This document shows, one piece after another, positions 1-8,363 of a stretch of DNA of 8,388 bases (its first letter is position 1; every line of letters begins with the position of its first letter). Both the position numbers and the translations under genes were made by a program. The notes below the pieces were generated by a model, which was given only the letters and a program-made list of their open reading frames with translations, did not search any database and was not told the DNA's origin. The DNA is from Planctomycetaceae bacterium (lineage in GTDB: Bacteria; Planctomycetota; Planctomycetia; Planctomycetales; Planctomycetaceae): contig JAESQE010000325.1 in assembly GCA_016765335.1 (NCBI GenBank), forward strand, positions 3,687 to 12,074, written 5' to 3'.

Positions 1-2237
1 CTTCCCGGGGTAATGGGCTGTTTTGTGGTATCGACCCCTGGTGGGGGATCTTTGACTACACCACGCAAAAGTTCGTGCATAATAAACAAGCCTCGCGTGA
101 CCATGGATGCATCATCTCCACCAACGGTCAATACAGACCCCTGTGTCAACAGACCTCCACGACTAGGTACTTTTGTGAGATCGTATTTTGACTGTCCTTT
201 TCCTTGTGCCGGGATGCCATAATGATTGGCCAGTTCTGGTGTCATGAATGTGAGTTGTGCATTAAACAGATCGGCTAATGGACGCTTTTGATTCCAGACA
301 ACTTCTTCATAAAATGATAAAGTTTCCTGTCGCATTTGGCCTGCCAGCTTGGGATTCCAGTTGGGGAATCGTTTTTTGCTTGGACGCAGACTATCTAAAC
401 GTGAAAGATTCAACCAATCATCGATGAATGCCAGAGACCGATCTTTTGCTTCGGGTGTGTTTAGCATTCGCTTAATTTCAGCCTCAATCCGATTGCCAGA
501 TAGTTTTCCCTCTTCGGCAGCCTTTAGTAATATCTGATCTGGCGGGCCACCCCAAAGAATGAAGCTCATGCGGTTGGCTAGCTCGTAATTTCCGACGGGC
601 CACAAGGTTCCATCGCCTTGTTGGTTTTCGATGCGATATAAAAAGCGAGGTGACTGAAGCATCGCTTCTAGGATTAAACTCACTGCTTCTTCAAAGCTTC
701 CGCCGGTACTGGCAACGGTGGTCGATACTCCACAAAGGATAGCAACTTCCTGGTTGTTTAATGGGGTACGGAAAATAGTTTTTCCCATTTTAGAAATCAT
801 TGGACGCATCGTGTTATCGATGAGTACATTGTTACTTGCATATTTCTTTGCAAAGGCATTTACATCCATTCGCGAGACAATAATTTCTGCTAACCGGGAA
901 TATGCTTCGACATGTTTCAGGTCAACATTTAAGTTGTAAGCAGTGTTGCTAAATCCATCCGCTCGTAAATCGGTAGGAAGATTCTTGTATGCATCCTGGG
1001 AGATATCGACCCCGACTGCACTTTTAACTGAGGTGATATATTCTTGCACGGTCAGCCGCCTGACCCAGTTATTTCCATCTCCGCTGCCGTGTGCATAAAC
1101 AGCTGGGTCAATCTGGTCCAGCGACCAGGTCGCGCCCGCATCGATCCATTGTTTAAGTAGCTTCTTCTCTGAATCTAACAGCGGTGGATGATTTTGAGGC
1201 ATTTCATCGGAATCGACAAGTTCCCACAGATAGCTTTTAGAAGAATTGCCGGGGACAATCACCGGGCCGCTTTCTCCTCCCTTGAAGGCGTCTTTCTTGC
1301 GAGACAAGTTCAGCTTACCTTCGGAACTTGTAGAGTCATGACAGTCCAGACAGTGCTTGGAGAAAATGCCTGCAATTTGAGTTTCGAAGTGCTGAGCAGT
1401 TGCCTCTTTTTTGACAATCACTCTGGGAACAGCCAAAGCTTGATGCCCTGCATTAAAATTCTTAGCAACATCATTCGCAGGCATTGATCGATTGTAGATG
1501 GCAACCAGGTGAAGTGTTCCCAGCCAGGGACGATCTTTTGAAAGTTCATTAGCCAGGGCTAAGTGGAATCTTGCATTCCAGTTTGAAGTATTTCCTGCGA
1601 CATATTGCTCGGCTGTTTTTTTACCATTGATATAAATGATCGTTTGACCTTTGCGGTCTCTGGTGTAAACGACATGTGTTAATTCCTGTTTCAGTGCCAT
1701 CGGCTGAGAGCTGACCGAGGGTGTACCGTTTGTGCTTGTTTGTGTTGTACGAAAACGGACTTCGATTTTATCGTTCTCTTGACCAAGTGTCAGATTGCGT
1801 TGGCTACTGTCGCGAGAAATGGTGACAATACGTGCTGGGCCTTTTTGGTCCATTTTTGAAGTTTGGAGCCAAACCTCCAATGTGCATTCACCACTTTTAC
1901 GAATCGCATCGGTAATTTTATTTGCAGGTTTGATCGAGCGAATCAGGGTACTTTGTTTAATTTCCAGCTGACCTGATTTTCTTACGACATGATCCAGGTT
2001 TTCTATTTTTAAATCAACAGGTAAGCCGACCCCTGATCGATCTTTGATGATGTCACCAGTGCCATCACGGAAATCATAAATCGCCTGTAGGCCAATTTGA
2101 ACTCGTGAACTTGATTGCGAAGAATCATCACCTGTTGATTCTTGCCCCGCCTGACCGATTCCCAGGCAGCCAATAATGATTAGTCCACAAATGATTTGAA
2201 TTTTTGACACAAAACGACACGTCATCATAATAACCAT
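1..2237 (-). CDS. Secreted LamG-PSCyt1-DUF1587/1595/1592/1588 protein (planctomycete cytochrome family), C-terminus cut by window edge
   Basis: The minus-strand frame is open from the ATG at 2237 to the left edge, giving 745 residues without a stop; the C-terminus is outside. The N-terminus is an export signal: R8 and K12, a hydrophobic stretch at about 13-23, then either a lipobox-like IIGC (C24) or a GQA cleavage site (A30). A Ser/Gln-rich linker leads to a LamG/concanavalin-like domain (about 50-265). A PSCyt1 heme domain (about 285-371) has C296-L-D-C299-H300 and a possible distal ligand M346. Then come DUF1587-like (391-455, RRLTVQEY), DUF1595-like (485-545, FRTPL, SPRFLYRIE), DUF1592 (546-680, NRMSFILWG, DDWLNL) and the start of DUF1588 (SRGGLLTQGSVL at 692-703). 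Family members usually finish with a further CxxCH in DUF1588 and a DUF1585 domain, which should lie just beyond the edge. The DUF1595 part is divergent and lacks the usual Cys before the FRRP-like motif. ATGs at 2228 and 2225 are alternative starts; no clear Shine-Dalgarno is seen. Role: probably an envelope heme protein that may bind polysaccharide; the reaction is unknown. Confidence 0.93.
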   Translation of the reverse strand, partial: MVIMMTCRFVSKIQIICGLIIIGCLGIGQAGQESTGDDSSQSSSRVQIGLQAIYDFRDGTGDIIKDRSGVGLPVDLKIENLDHVVRKSGQLEIKQSTLIRSIKPANKITDAIRKSGECTLEVWLQTSKMDQKGPARIVTISRDSSQRNLTLGQENDKIEVRFRTTQTSTNGTPSVSSQPMALKQELTHVVYTRDRKGQTIIYINGKKTAEQYVAGNTSNWNARFHLALANELSKDRPWLGTLHLVAIYNRSMPANDVAKNFNAGHQALAVPRVIVKKEATAQHFETQIAGIFSKHCLDCHDSTSSEGKLNLSRKKDAFKGGESGPVIVPGNSSKSYLWELVDSDEMPQNHPPLLDSEKKLLKQWIDAGATWSLDQIDPAVYAHGSGDGNNWVRRLTVQEYITSVKSAVGVDISQDAYKNLPTDLRADGFSNTAYNLNVDLKHVEAYSRLAEIIVSRMDVNAFAKKYASNNVLIDNTMRPMISKMGKTIFRTPLNNQEVAILCGVSTTVASTGGSFEEAVSLILEAMLQSPRFLYRIENQQGDGTLWPVGNYELANRMSFILWGGPPDQILLKAAEEGKLSGNRIEAEIKRMLNTPEAKDRSLAFIDDWLNLSRLDSLRPSKKRFPNWNPKLAGQMRQETLSFYEEVVWNQKRPLADLFNAQLTFMTPELANHYGIPAQGKGQSKYDLTKVPSRGGLLTQGSVLTVGGDDASMVTRGLFIMHELLRGVVKDPPPGVDTTKQPITPG

Positions 2238-2548
2238 ACAGTGAGCGGTTTGGTTGCATTGGTTAACTTGAAAATCTGCGATACTCAGTGTTCTCTGTTA
2301 CAACAGATAAACGCACCTTACTATATAATATCAACAGGTACTTAAAAAGAGTAAATCACAGTTTCGAAGCTCAAGCAGATAATTACTTCTATCCTAACTT
2401 CCGAGAATTATACGGTCTACCTGTATCGTGACAGTCCGCTTCAGCTTGACAACGAAACTCTGATCCGCGAAATTACATTGAAGAGTGATAAAATGATGAG
2501 GCAAGTTTACATTTAGTCTTTAAATCTTGAAACAAGTGTAATTACGAT
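2238..2548. promoter_or_regulatory. Divergent intergenic region between the two cytochrome-type genes
   Basis: These 311 bases separate two genes transcribed away from each other, so promoters for both should lie here. No gene is visible. Notable elements are an exact TATAAT on the plus strand at 2324-2329 inside an AT-rich core that also reads as a -10-like sequence on the minus strand, a 6-bp dyad at 2294-2307, an exact TTGACA on the plus strand at 2446-2451, and a TTTACA at 2506-2511. None of these hexamers has a convincing partner at 16-18 bases, so I assign no specific promoter. No Shine-Dalgarno precedes either start codon; leader-poor or SD-independent initiation is common in planctomycetes. 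Confidence 0.6.
2294..2307. promoter_or_regulatory. Short dyad, possible operator
   Basis: TCTGTT and AACAGA form perfect 6-bp inverted arms around a 2-base centre. The site lies about 57 bases upstream of the minus-strand start codon and 17 bases from the AT-rich -10-like core, a plausible place for a repressor or activator dimer. Arms this short also occur by chance, and no regulator gene is in the window. Confidence 0.2.
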
Positions 2549-5500
2549 ATGCGAAATTCTGTCAGACAATCGGGAGTCATGATGACTGCTTGCCAGTTGA
2601 TAATGTTATGCGTGTTCGTTGTTTTGGCTCCACACCAGAATGTGCTGGCTGAACAACCCCTGAAATACAATCGAGACATCCTTCCAATTCTGGCCAACAA
2701 TTGCTTTGCCTGTCATGGCTTTGATCCCAAAACTCGCGAGGCTGATCTACGACTTGATACACAAGAAGCAGCCTTTGCTCCACTGGAATCAGGAGAAGGC
2801 CAAGCGATTGCTCCTGGCGATCCAGTCAACAGCGTTTTACTGGAACGGATTATTTCACACGATGCCGATGTGAAAATGCCTCCCGTTGATTCCGAGAAGA
2901 ATCTCACAAAAGATGAAATCGATAAATTACGTCAATGGATTATTCAAGGTGCAAAGTACGAACGTCATTGGGCGTTTGTTGCCCCCGAAGCAACGCCGGT
3001 CCCCAGCACCAAACTTTCTACTTGGCCTCGTAATCTTGTTGATCATTTCATTCTGGCTCGCTTGGAAAAGGAAGGTCTTGCCCCGACTCCGGCTGCGGAT
3101 CGTCGCGTTTTAATACGACGAGTTGCACAGGATGTGACCGGCTTGCCGCCAACTCCTGAAGAGATTCTAACTTTTCTAGATGACAATTCGCCAGATGCGT
3201 ATGAGAAAATGGTGGATCGATATTTTACCTCTCCTTCATACGGCGAGCATATGACTCGCTACTGGCTTGACTTGGCTCGTTATGCCGATACGAGTGGCTA
3301 CCAGTACGATCAGGAACGAACGATGTGGGTATGGCGAGACTGGGTGATTAACGCCTACAATAATAACATGCCATTCGATCAGTTCACCGTCGAGCAACTT
3401 GCTGGTGATCTGCTACCAAATGCCCAATCACATCAAATCCTGGCAACCGGCTTCAATCGCAACCATCCAATAACCATTGAAGGAGGTGTAATCGATGAAG
3501 AATATCGCACCGAATATGTCATTGATCGACTCACCACCACCAGCACCGTGTGGATGGGACTGACGATGGGCTGCGCACGCTGCCACGATCATAAATTCGA
3601 TCCAATTTCCCAGAAGGACTTCTATCGACTATTCGCATTTTTTAATCAGGTCCCCGAGCGTGGTCTGAATGGATTTGCGCCGAATAAAAAAATCATATCG
3701 CCTCTTGCCAAAGAACATAGCCAAGAGACACAGGTAAAGATTGCAGCATTAAAAAAACATTTGAGTGCTGTCAAGGAAATTGTCGCTGACTCTGTTACTG
3801 AAAAAACCGCTGTTGAAAACTGGGCACGCCAAGTTGCAACATCCAAAGCAACCGGATGGGAAGTGCTTGATCCAATTCGTATGAGTTCCAGTGGCGGATC
3901 AAAACTTGAGAAACAATCTGATTATTCAATTGTTGCCGGGGGTGCAAATCCTCAGAAGGACATCTACGAAATAGCTGCAAACACCGAACAAACTGGTATC
4001 ACTGCGATTCGGCTCGAATGTCTGACTCATCCCTCACTGCCAGGAGGTGGCCCCGGTCGGCATACCAATTCAAACTTTGTATTAAGTGAATTTGAACTCG
4101 TTGCAGTATCAATTAAAAATCCAAAAGAATCGCAACCGATCAAGTTCTCGCGAGCCAAGGCAGATTATGAGCAGGCAGGCTACGAAGTCAGCAAGTCAAT
4201 CGATGGTTCGGCCAATGGCAATAGTGGATGGGCGGTTGACGGACCGACTCGCAAAGAACCTAGTACTGCGTTGTTCTTTGCATCGAAACCATTTGGTTAT
4301 AATGGGGGGACCGAGCTGGTTTTTAAACTGAAGCACGAAGCCAGCTTTGCAACTCATGGCGTGGGCAGACCGCGGTTGTCAATAACGCACGATGCGCCTG
4401 CTACTGTTCAATTCGGTGGTATCCCCGCAGAGATTAATCGTATTGCAACGCTTGATCCTGCTTCTCGAACTGCAACAGAATTCACACAGCTTCAAAAATA
4501 TTATCGAGTGATTCATGCCTCTGAAGTGAAATCGATAGAATCACAAATTGATACACTTTCCAACGCAAACGCAGCGGCTTACCCACCAACGATGATCATG
4601 CAGGATCAAGCCAATTTACGCCAGACACAAATTCTGATACTCGGGCAGTATGATCGCAAAGGGGATGTTGTCACCGCAGGGGTTCCAGAAGTTTTGATGC
4701 CGATGCCCGAAGGTGCCCCTGTCAATCGGCTCGGGTTTGCGAAATGGCTTGTCGATCCCAAGCATCCACTGACTGCACGTGTTGCAGTGAATCGATATTG
4801 GCAGCGAATCTTTGGTACCGGGCTTGTGAAAACTTCGAATGATTTCGGTACGCAAGGTGAATGGCCTTCTCATCCGGATTTACTCGATTCGTTGGCAGCC
4901 AAATTCATCGAAAACGGATGGGATGTCAAAGCGATTCAACGATTGATACTCACCTCCGCTACTTATCGCCAGAGTCCACACGTTTCAGCAGAGTTGTACG
5001 AGCGCGATCCAGAAAATCGTCTACTTGCTCGTGGACCTCGCTTTCGACTTGATGCCGAACAAATTCGCGACCAGGCATTGGCTGTCAGTGGTTTACTCGT
5101 TGAAAAAGTGGGAGGCCCGAGTGTCTATCCTTATCAGCCTGACGGATTGTGGATGGAGTTAAATAATCGACCAGGGTTATCGAAGGCCTACAAATCAGGT
5201 ACAGGGGACGACTTGTATCGCCGGAGCATGTATACTTTCTGGAAACGGACGGTCCCTTCTCCGATGTTAACAACTTTCGATGCCCCGGACCGTGAATTCT
5301 GTACCGTAAGCCGTTCACGAACTAATACGCCACTTCAAGCATTGCTATTACTACAAGGTCCGCAGTATGTTGAAGCAGCCAGGCGGCTGGCGAGCCGCAT
5401 GATGTCACAAGGCGGACAGACGGTGGAAAATCGAATTGCTTTCGGTTTTGAATTGACAACTGCTCGAAAGCCAAGCAGTAAAGAAATTGTGATTCTCTCG

Positions 5501-5674
5501 CGGGTTTATCACGAACGGCTTAAGGATTTCCAGACAGATCCCGAAGCTGCAATTAAAATGCTCAGCGTTGGTGATTCGGCTCGCGATACAAATCTCGATC
5601 TTACCCAGCACGCCGCTTGGACTGAAGTTGCCAGGCTGTTATTAAACTTAGACGAAACTGTTACCAAAGGTTGA
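2549..5674 (+). CDS. Secreted PSCyt1-DUF1549-DUF1553 (PSD1) family protein with two c-type heme motifs
   Basis: This 1041-residue protein begins with a Sec signal peptide (R2 and R6, hydrophobic core about 14-27, likely cleavage after VLA at residue 34). Starts at M11 or M12 would lose the positive n-region, so 2549 is preferred despite no visible Shine-Dalgarno. A PSCyt1 domain (about 38-140) has C52-F-A-C55-H56 and KMPP with M110 as probable distal heme ligand. DUF1549/PSCyt2 (about 158-372) carries the second heme motif C342-A-R-C345-H346 followed by the family-typical DHKFDPIS. A charged helical segment (about 388-430) leads to a beta-rich, discoidin/galactose-binding-like insert (about 435-612, with LPGGGPGR and NFVLSEFEL). 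A second helical linker (about 641-675) precedes DUF1553/PSD1 (about 722-980), with [21 protein letters not shown] and [10 protein letters not shown] (R922-L932). Length and domain order match the family. It is first in an apparent operon with the DUF1501 gene, its habitual partner. Heme attachment and export to the envelope are strongly implied; substrate and reaction are not known. No truncation or frameshift is seen. Confidence 0.97.
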   Translation: MRNSVRQSGVMMTACQLIMLCVFVVLAPHQNVLAEQPLKYNRDILPILANNCFACHGFDPKTREADLRLDTQEAAFAPLESGEGQAIAPGDPVNSVLLERIISHDADVKMPPVDSEKNLTKDEIDKLRQWIIQGAKYERHWAFVAPEATPVPSTKLSTWPRNLVDHFILARLEKEGLAPTPAADRRVLIRRVAQDVTGLPPTPEEILTFLDDNSPDAYEKMVDRYFTSPSYGEHMTRYWLDLARYADTSGYQYDQERTMWVWRDWVINAYNNNMPFDQFTVEQLAGDLLPNAQSHQILATGFNRNHPITIEGGVIDEEYRTEYVIDRLTTTSTVWMGLTMGCARCHDHKFDPISQKDFYRLFAFFNQVPERGLNGFAPNKKIISPLAKEHSQETQVKIAALKKHLSAVKEIVADSVTEKTAVENWARQVATSKATGWEVLDPIRMSSSGGSKLEKQSDYSIVAGGANPQKDIYEIAANTEQTGITAIRLECLTHPSLPGGGPGRHTNSNFVLSEFELVAVSIKNPKESQPIKFSRAKADYEQAGYEVSKSIDGSANGNSGWAVDGPTRKEPSTALFFASKPFGYNGGTELVFKLKHEASFATHGVGRPRLSITHDAPATVQFGGIPAEINRIATLDPASRTATEFTQLQKYYRVIHASEVKSIESQIDTLSNANAAAYPPTMIMQDQANLRQTQILILGQYDRKGDVVTAGVPEVLMPMPEGAPVNRLGFAKWLVDPKHPLTARVAVNRYWQRIFGTGLVKTSNDFGTQGEWPSHPDLLDSLAAKFIENGWDVKAIQRLILTSATYRQSPHVSAELYERDPENRLLARGPRFRLDAEQIRDQALAVSGLLVEKVGGPSVYPYQPDGLWMELNNRPGLSKAYKSGTGDDLYRRSMYTFWKRTVPSPMLTTFDAPDREFCTVSRSRTNTPLQALLLLQGPQYVEAARRLASRMMSQGGQTVENRIAFGFELTTARKPSSKEIVILSRVYHERLKDFQTDPEAAIKMLSVGDSARDTNLDLTQHAAWTEVARLLLNLDETVTKG
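5666..5670 (+). promoter_or_regulatory. Ribosome binding site deciding the DUF1501 start
   Basis: AAAGG lies 9 bases before the ATG at 5680, a usable Shine-Dalgarno distance. It directly abuts the in-frame TTG at 5671, which is too close to be served by it. This supports the ATG at 5680. The site lies inside the last codons of the upstream gene, so the two genes are probably translationally linked. Confidence 0.55.
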
Positions 5675-5679
5675 TTGCT

Positions 5680-7134
5680 ATGGATCTATTTACTGATTCG
5701 CAACTGATAGAAAATCGACGCCAATTTTTCGGACGTACCACAACTGGTATCGGTTCTGTTGCTTTGGCGTCGTTACTGAACCCCAATTTGTTTGCTGCAC
5801 CGCAGCCCAAAGTAAATCAACATGGCGGATTACCTGGTCTTCCACATTTTGCAGCCAAGGCCAAGCGAGTGATCTATCTCTTGCAGTCCGGTGCGCCTTC
5901 GCAGATGGAACTGTTCGATTACAAGCCGACTCTTAAAGAACTACATGGCAAGCCATTGCCCGATTCGGTTCGCGAAGGGCAACGCCTGACTGGGATGACA
6001 GCCGGCCAGAAATCTTATCCGATTGTCAATCCGCCGTTTGCGTTTCGCCAGCACGGAAAAAGTGGCATGTGGCTCAGTGATCTGTTGCCACATCTCTCCA
6101 AAGTGGTTGACGATATTTGTGTTGTCAAATCGATGCACACCGAAGCAATTAACCACGATCCTGCAATCACTTTCTTTCAATCCGGTAACCAACAACCCGG
6201 ACGCCCCAGTATTGGATCATGGTCCAGTTATGGCCTGGGCAGCGAAAATGCAGATTTACCAGCGTTTGTTGTGTTACTTTCTAAAAATTCGTTCTATCAA
6301 GCACAGCCCATTTATTCGCGGCTGTGGGGTAGCGGTTTTTTGCCATCAAATCACCAAGGCGTTAAGCTCCGCAGTCAGGGCGATCCGGTTTTGTACTTGA
6401 ACGATCCTGCTGGAGGCAACTTAGTCAGTCGGCGAAAGTCTCTGGATGCATTGGCTGAATTGAATCGAATTCGAGAACAGGAAATCGGTGACCCGGAAAT
6501 CCGCACACGCATCGCAGCCTATGAAATGGCTTATCGGATGCAGATGTCTGTCCCTGAACTTGCCGATTTGTCAAAGGAACCTGAAAGTACATTTAAACTT
6601 TATGGCGAAGACGCAAAAATCCCAGGCACTCATGCTGCAAACTGTTTGCTTGCCCGCCGGTTAGCCGAACGTAATGTGCGGTTCATTCAGGTGTTTCATC
6701 GCGGCTGGGATCATCACAGCAACCTCGCCAAGCATATGCCGGTACTCAGCAAAGAGACCGACCAAGGCACCGCTGCACTGATTACAGATTTGAAGCAACG
6801 CGGCCTGCTTGAAGACACTCTCGTGATCTGGGGCGGAGAGTTTGGGCGAACGGTGTATTCGCAAGGTGGAATCAATAATTATGGTCGCGATCATCACCCG
6901 CGATGCTTCTCTGTCTTCTTTGCAGGGGGCGGTATCAAGGGCGGAATATCTTACGGCAAGACAGACGACTTTTGCTATAACATCACAGAAAATCCGGTTC
7001 ACGTACACGACTTCCACGCGACGATTCTTCATCAAATGGGCATCAATCACGAACAACTCACCTATCGCTTCCAAGGGCGAGATTACCGCCTGACCGATGT
7101 GCATGGAAAAGTCGTTAAAGGCATCCTGGCGTAG
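5680..7134 (+). CDS. Tat-exported DUF1501 family protein (alkaline phosphatase/sulfatase superfamily)
   Basis: A 484-residue protein with a twin-arginine signal (N12-R13-R14-Q-F-F-G, then a mildly hydrophobic stretch to LFAA at 37-40), the usual N-terminus of DUF1501 proteins. The rest is a single DUF1501 domain of typical length. The family (PF07394) is placed in the alkaline phosphatase-like superfamily. Candidate metal-ligand or active-site residues are in HRGWDHH (H340, D344, H345, H346), GGEFGRT (E387-T391), GRDHHPR (D404, H405, H406) and [11 protein letters not shown] (H441, H443, D444, H446); this assignment is by analogy. The start at 5680 is chosen because an AAAGG precedes it by 9 bases. 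A TTG at 5671 would add three residues and overlap the upstream stop codon. The gene begins 5 bases after the PSD1 gene, the pairing seen repeatedly in planctomycetes. Likely role: exported hydrolase or binding partner working with the heme protein; many members are annotated as sulfatases without biochemical proof. Confidence 0.95.
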   Translation: MDLFTDSQLIENRRQFFGRTTTGIGSVALASLLNPNLFAAPQPKVNQHGGLPGLPHFAAKAKRVIYLLQSGAPSQMELFDYKPTLKELHGKPLPDSVREGQRLTGMTAGQKSYPIVNPPFAFRQHGKSGMWLSDLLPHLSKVVDDICVVKSMHTEAINHDPAITFFQSGNQQPGRPSIGSWSSYGLGSENADLPAFVVLLSKNSFYQAQPIYSRLWGSGFLPSNHQGVKLRSQGDPVLYLNDPAGGNLVSRRKSLDALAELNRIREQEIGDPEIRTRIAAYEMAYRMQMSVPELADLSKEPESTFKLYGEDAKIPGTHAANCLLARRLAERNVRFIQVFHRGWDHHSNLAKHMPVLSKETDQGTAALITDLKQRGLLEDTLVIWGGEFGRTVYSQGGINNYGRDHHPRCFSVFFAGGGIKGGISYGKTDDFCYNITENPVHVHDFHATILHQMGINHEQLTYRFQGRDYRLTDVHGKVVKGILA

Positions 7135-7172
7135 CGAATCACTCCTTCCTCTTGAATTGATTGACATTCATT

Positions 7173-8240
7173 ATGTTGCTGAAATCAAAGTATCGTTCTC
7201 TTTGTACTTTCTGCTTCTTGTTTATTGCGTTGTCTGGATTAACCTCGCGATGGGCGATTGCAGAGGATCGTTATACAGGGAACCCAGGTAATCAAGGCAA
7301 CGGCGACTTTGTTGTTGGCCCCGATTATAAGGTCGATCCAGATCTTACTGACCGCGGGAATCCCAAGGGGAAATCTTTTGAATTTTCTATGCGATTAGCA
7401 GACAGTAAAATTATTCGTGGGGACGACGCGACTCTCGATCCTGCCAAGCCAGTGCGAGAAAAACGAAAGATCTTTGTCTACGTGCCCGCCGCTTACCAAG
7501 ATGGCACCAAAGCTCCTATTCTTGTGATGCACGATGGTCCCAGCCATCTCAATTTAGTGCGTAATGCTCTTGATAATTTGACGATCTCTAAGAATCCAGA
7601 TCGCAAGTTACCTGCCTTCATTGTCATTGGCGTTCAAAATGGCGGGAATGACAGCAAGGGGAGTCAGCGCGGGCTTGAATATGACACGATGTCTGATCGC
7701 TTCGCTCGTTTCATTAATGACGAAGTTCTGACAGCCGTGCTGAATGATGCCAAGATTAAAGCTGCGTACCCGAATATTGCATTTACGGACAACCCCTGGG
7801 GCAAAGCCACGATGGGATGCAGTTCGGGCGGGGCGGCTGCATTGGCAATGGGGTGGTTTCGCCCAGATTTATTTCGTCGAATAATTACTTACTCTGGAAC
7901 ATTCGTTGATCAGCAGGATGACGACGCCGCAGAAGAAGCAGCCTTTCCGCTCGGGGCGTGGGAGTATCATTCCAGCATGAAGTTAATTGAAAACAGCAAA
8001 AAGAAACCTTTGCGTATTTTTACACATGTCTCTGAAAACGATAACCGGTTTAATGACCCCGAAGAAACTTATCATAACTGGGTCATGGCCAACCATCGTA
8101 CCGCAGCGGCTCTCAAAGCCAAAGGGTACGACTACCGTTACGTCTTCAGCCAGGAAACCAACCACTGCGATTCCAAAGTGTTCAAGCAGACGCTGGCTGA
8201 TACACTCATCTGGATGTGGCGAGGTTATCACGCCGAGTGA
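7173..8240 (+). CDS. Secreted alpha/beta-hydrolase, esterase D/Fes-like (PF00756 type)
   Basis: A 355-residue protein with a Sec signal peptide (K4, K6, R8, hydrophobic core 9-24, cleavage probably after AIA at residue 30). A family-typical N-terminal stretch (about 31-90, with GNPGNQGNGDFVVGP) precedes the hydrolase domain. IFVYVPAAY begins the core sheet, H120-D-G lies after strand ILVM where an oxyanion-type HDG usually sits, and the nucleophile elbow is G215-C-S217-S-G219. The acid is probably D290 (SENDNR) and the base H331 (TNHCD), completing a plausible Ser-Asp-His triad in the right order. The ATG at 7173 gives a clean signal peptide; a TTG at 7161 would add four residues. Neither has a clear Shine-Dalgarno. 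It follows the DUF1501 gene by 38 bases on the same strand with no terminator between, so co-transcription is likely. The family includes enterochelin esterases, feruloyl and acetyl-xylan esterases and S-formylglutathione hydrolase; export and context favour an envelope esterase acting on a sugar or polymer ester. Substrate specificity cannot be read from the sequence. Confidence 0.92.
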   Translation: MLLKSKYRSLCTFCFLFIALSGLTSRWAIAEDRYTGNPGNQGNGDFVVGPDYKVDPDLTDRGNPKGKSFEFSMRLADSKIIRGDDATLDPAKPVREKRKIFVYVPAAYQDGTKAPILVMHDGPSHLNLVRNALDNLTISKNPDRKLPAFIVIGVQNGGNDSKGSQRGLEYDTMSDRFARFINDEVLTAVLNDAKIKAAYPNIAFTDNPWGKATMGCSSGGAAALAMGWFRPDLFRRIITYSGTFVDQQDDDAAEEAAFPLGAWEYHSSMKLIENSKKKPLRIFTHVSENDNRFNDPEETYHNWVMANHRTAAALKAKGYDYRYVFSQETNHCDSKVFKQTLADTLIWMWRGYHAE

Positions 8241-8267
8241 ATACGCAAGGCCCCCGTTTGAAGGTAG

Positions 8268-8287
8268 CACAGACATTCCTGTCTGTG
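8268..8287. repeat. Perfect palindrome, 8-bp arms with 4-base loop
   Basis: CACAGACA and TGTCTGTG flank the loop TTCC, 27 bases after the esterase stop codon. No T-run follows on either strand, so it is not a standard intrinsic terminator. From memory, this type of palindrome is dispersed many times in planctomycete genomes, like a REP element; I could not check that here. It could protect the operon mRNA 3' end or mark a REP-like insertion. Confidence 0.55.
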
Positions 8288-8295
8288 TCGTTTGA

Positions 8296-8318
8296 GCCTG
8301 CCTCAATTCAAGGCAGGC
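8296..8318. repeat. Perfect inverted repeat, GC-rich 8-bp arms with 7-base loop
   Basis: GCCTGCCT and AGGCAGGC pair perfectly around CAATTCA, only 8 bases after the preceding palindrome. Being GC-rich, it is the most stable stem in the tail of the operon and could end transcription or block 3' exonucleases. It is followed by AAGAATAT rather than a U-tract, so factor-independent termination is not well supported. Confidence 0.5.
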
Positions 8319-8343
8319 AAGAATATCTATCCAAACGCGACCT

Positions 8344-8363
8344 CAATAGCAGTCCCACTATTG
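8344..8363. repeat. Inverted repeat, 6-bp arms with 8-base loop
   Basis: CAATAG and CTATTG flank an 8-base loop. This is the weakest of three stems in a row after the esterase gene. Six-base arms could be chance; it is listed because it continues the series. The remainder of 8241-8388 shows no gene. Confidence 0.25.

Noticed and set aside
13..1487. Several plus-strand open frames of 60-100 codons
   Set aside because: All are antisense to the continuous, domain-rich minus-strand gene and show no independent coding signs.
2120..2143. 8-bp inverted repeat AAGAATCA / TGATTCTT with an 8-base loop
   Set aside because: It sits inside the coding sequence for the Ser/Gln-rich linker of the minus-strand protein, where low-complexity codons make such a match likely by chance; attenuation cannot be argued from it.
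2446..2451. Exact TTGACA, considered as the -35 of the PSD1 operon promoter
   Set aside because: No acceptable -10 hexamer lies 16-18 bases downstream; the nearest TAAAAT (2489-2494) is 37 bases away.
5671..5673. TTG start for the DUF1501 gene overlapping the upstream TGA
   Set aside because: The AAAGG ribosome site is immediately adjacent to it, whereas the ATG at 5680 is correctly spaced; the three extra residues add nothing to the Tat signal.
7161..7163. TTG start for the esterase gene
   Set aside because: The ATG four codons later gives a complete signal peptide with a proper basic n-region; no ribosome site favours the TTG.
6661..7167. 168-codon open frame on the minus strand
   Set aside because: It lies antisense to the conserved C-terminal half of the DUF1501 gene, shows no signal peptide or recognisable domain, and reads as a shadow of that gene.
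7983..8306. Overlapping open frames on both strands at the end of the esterase gene
   Set aside because: They are out-of-frame shadows of the catalytic His region of the esterase and end by reading through the downstream palindromes.
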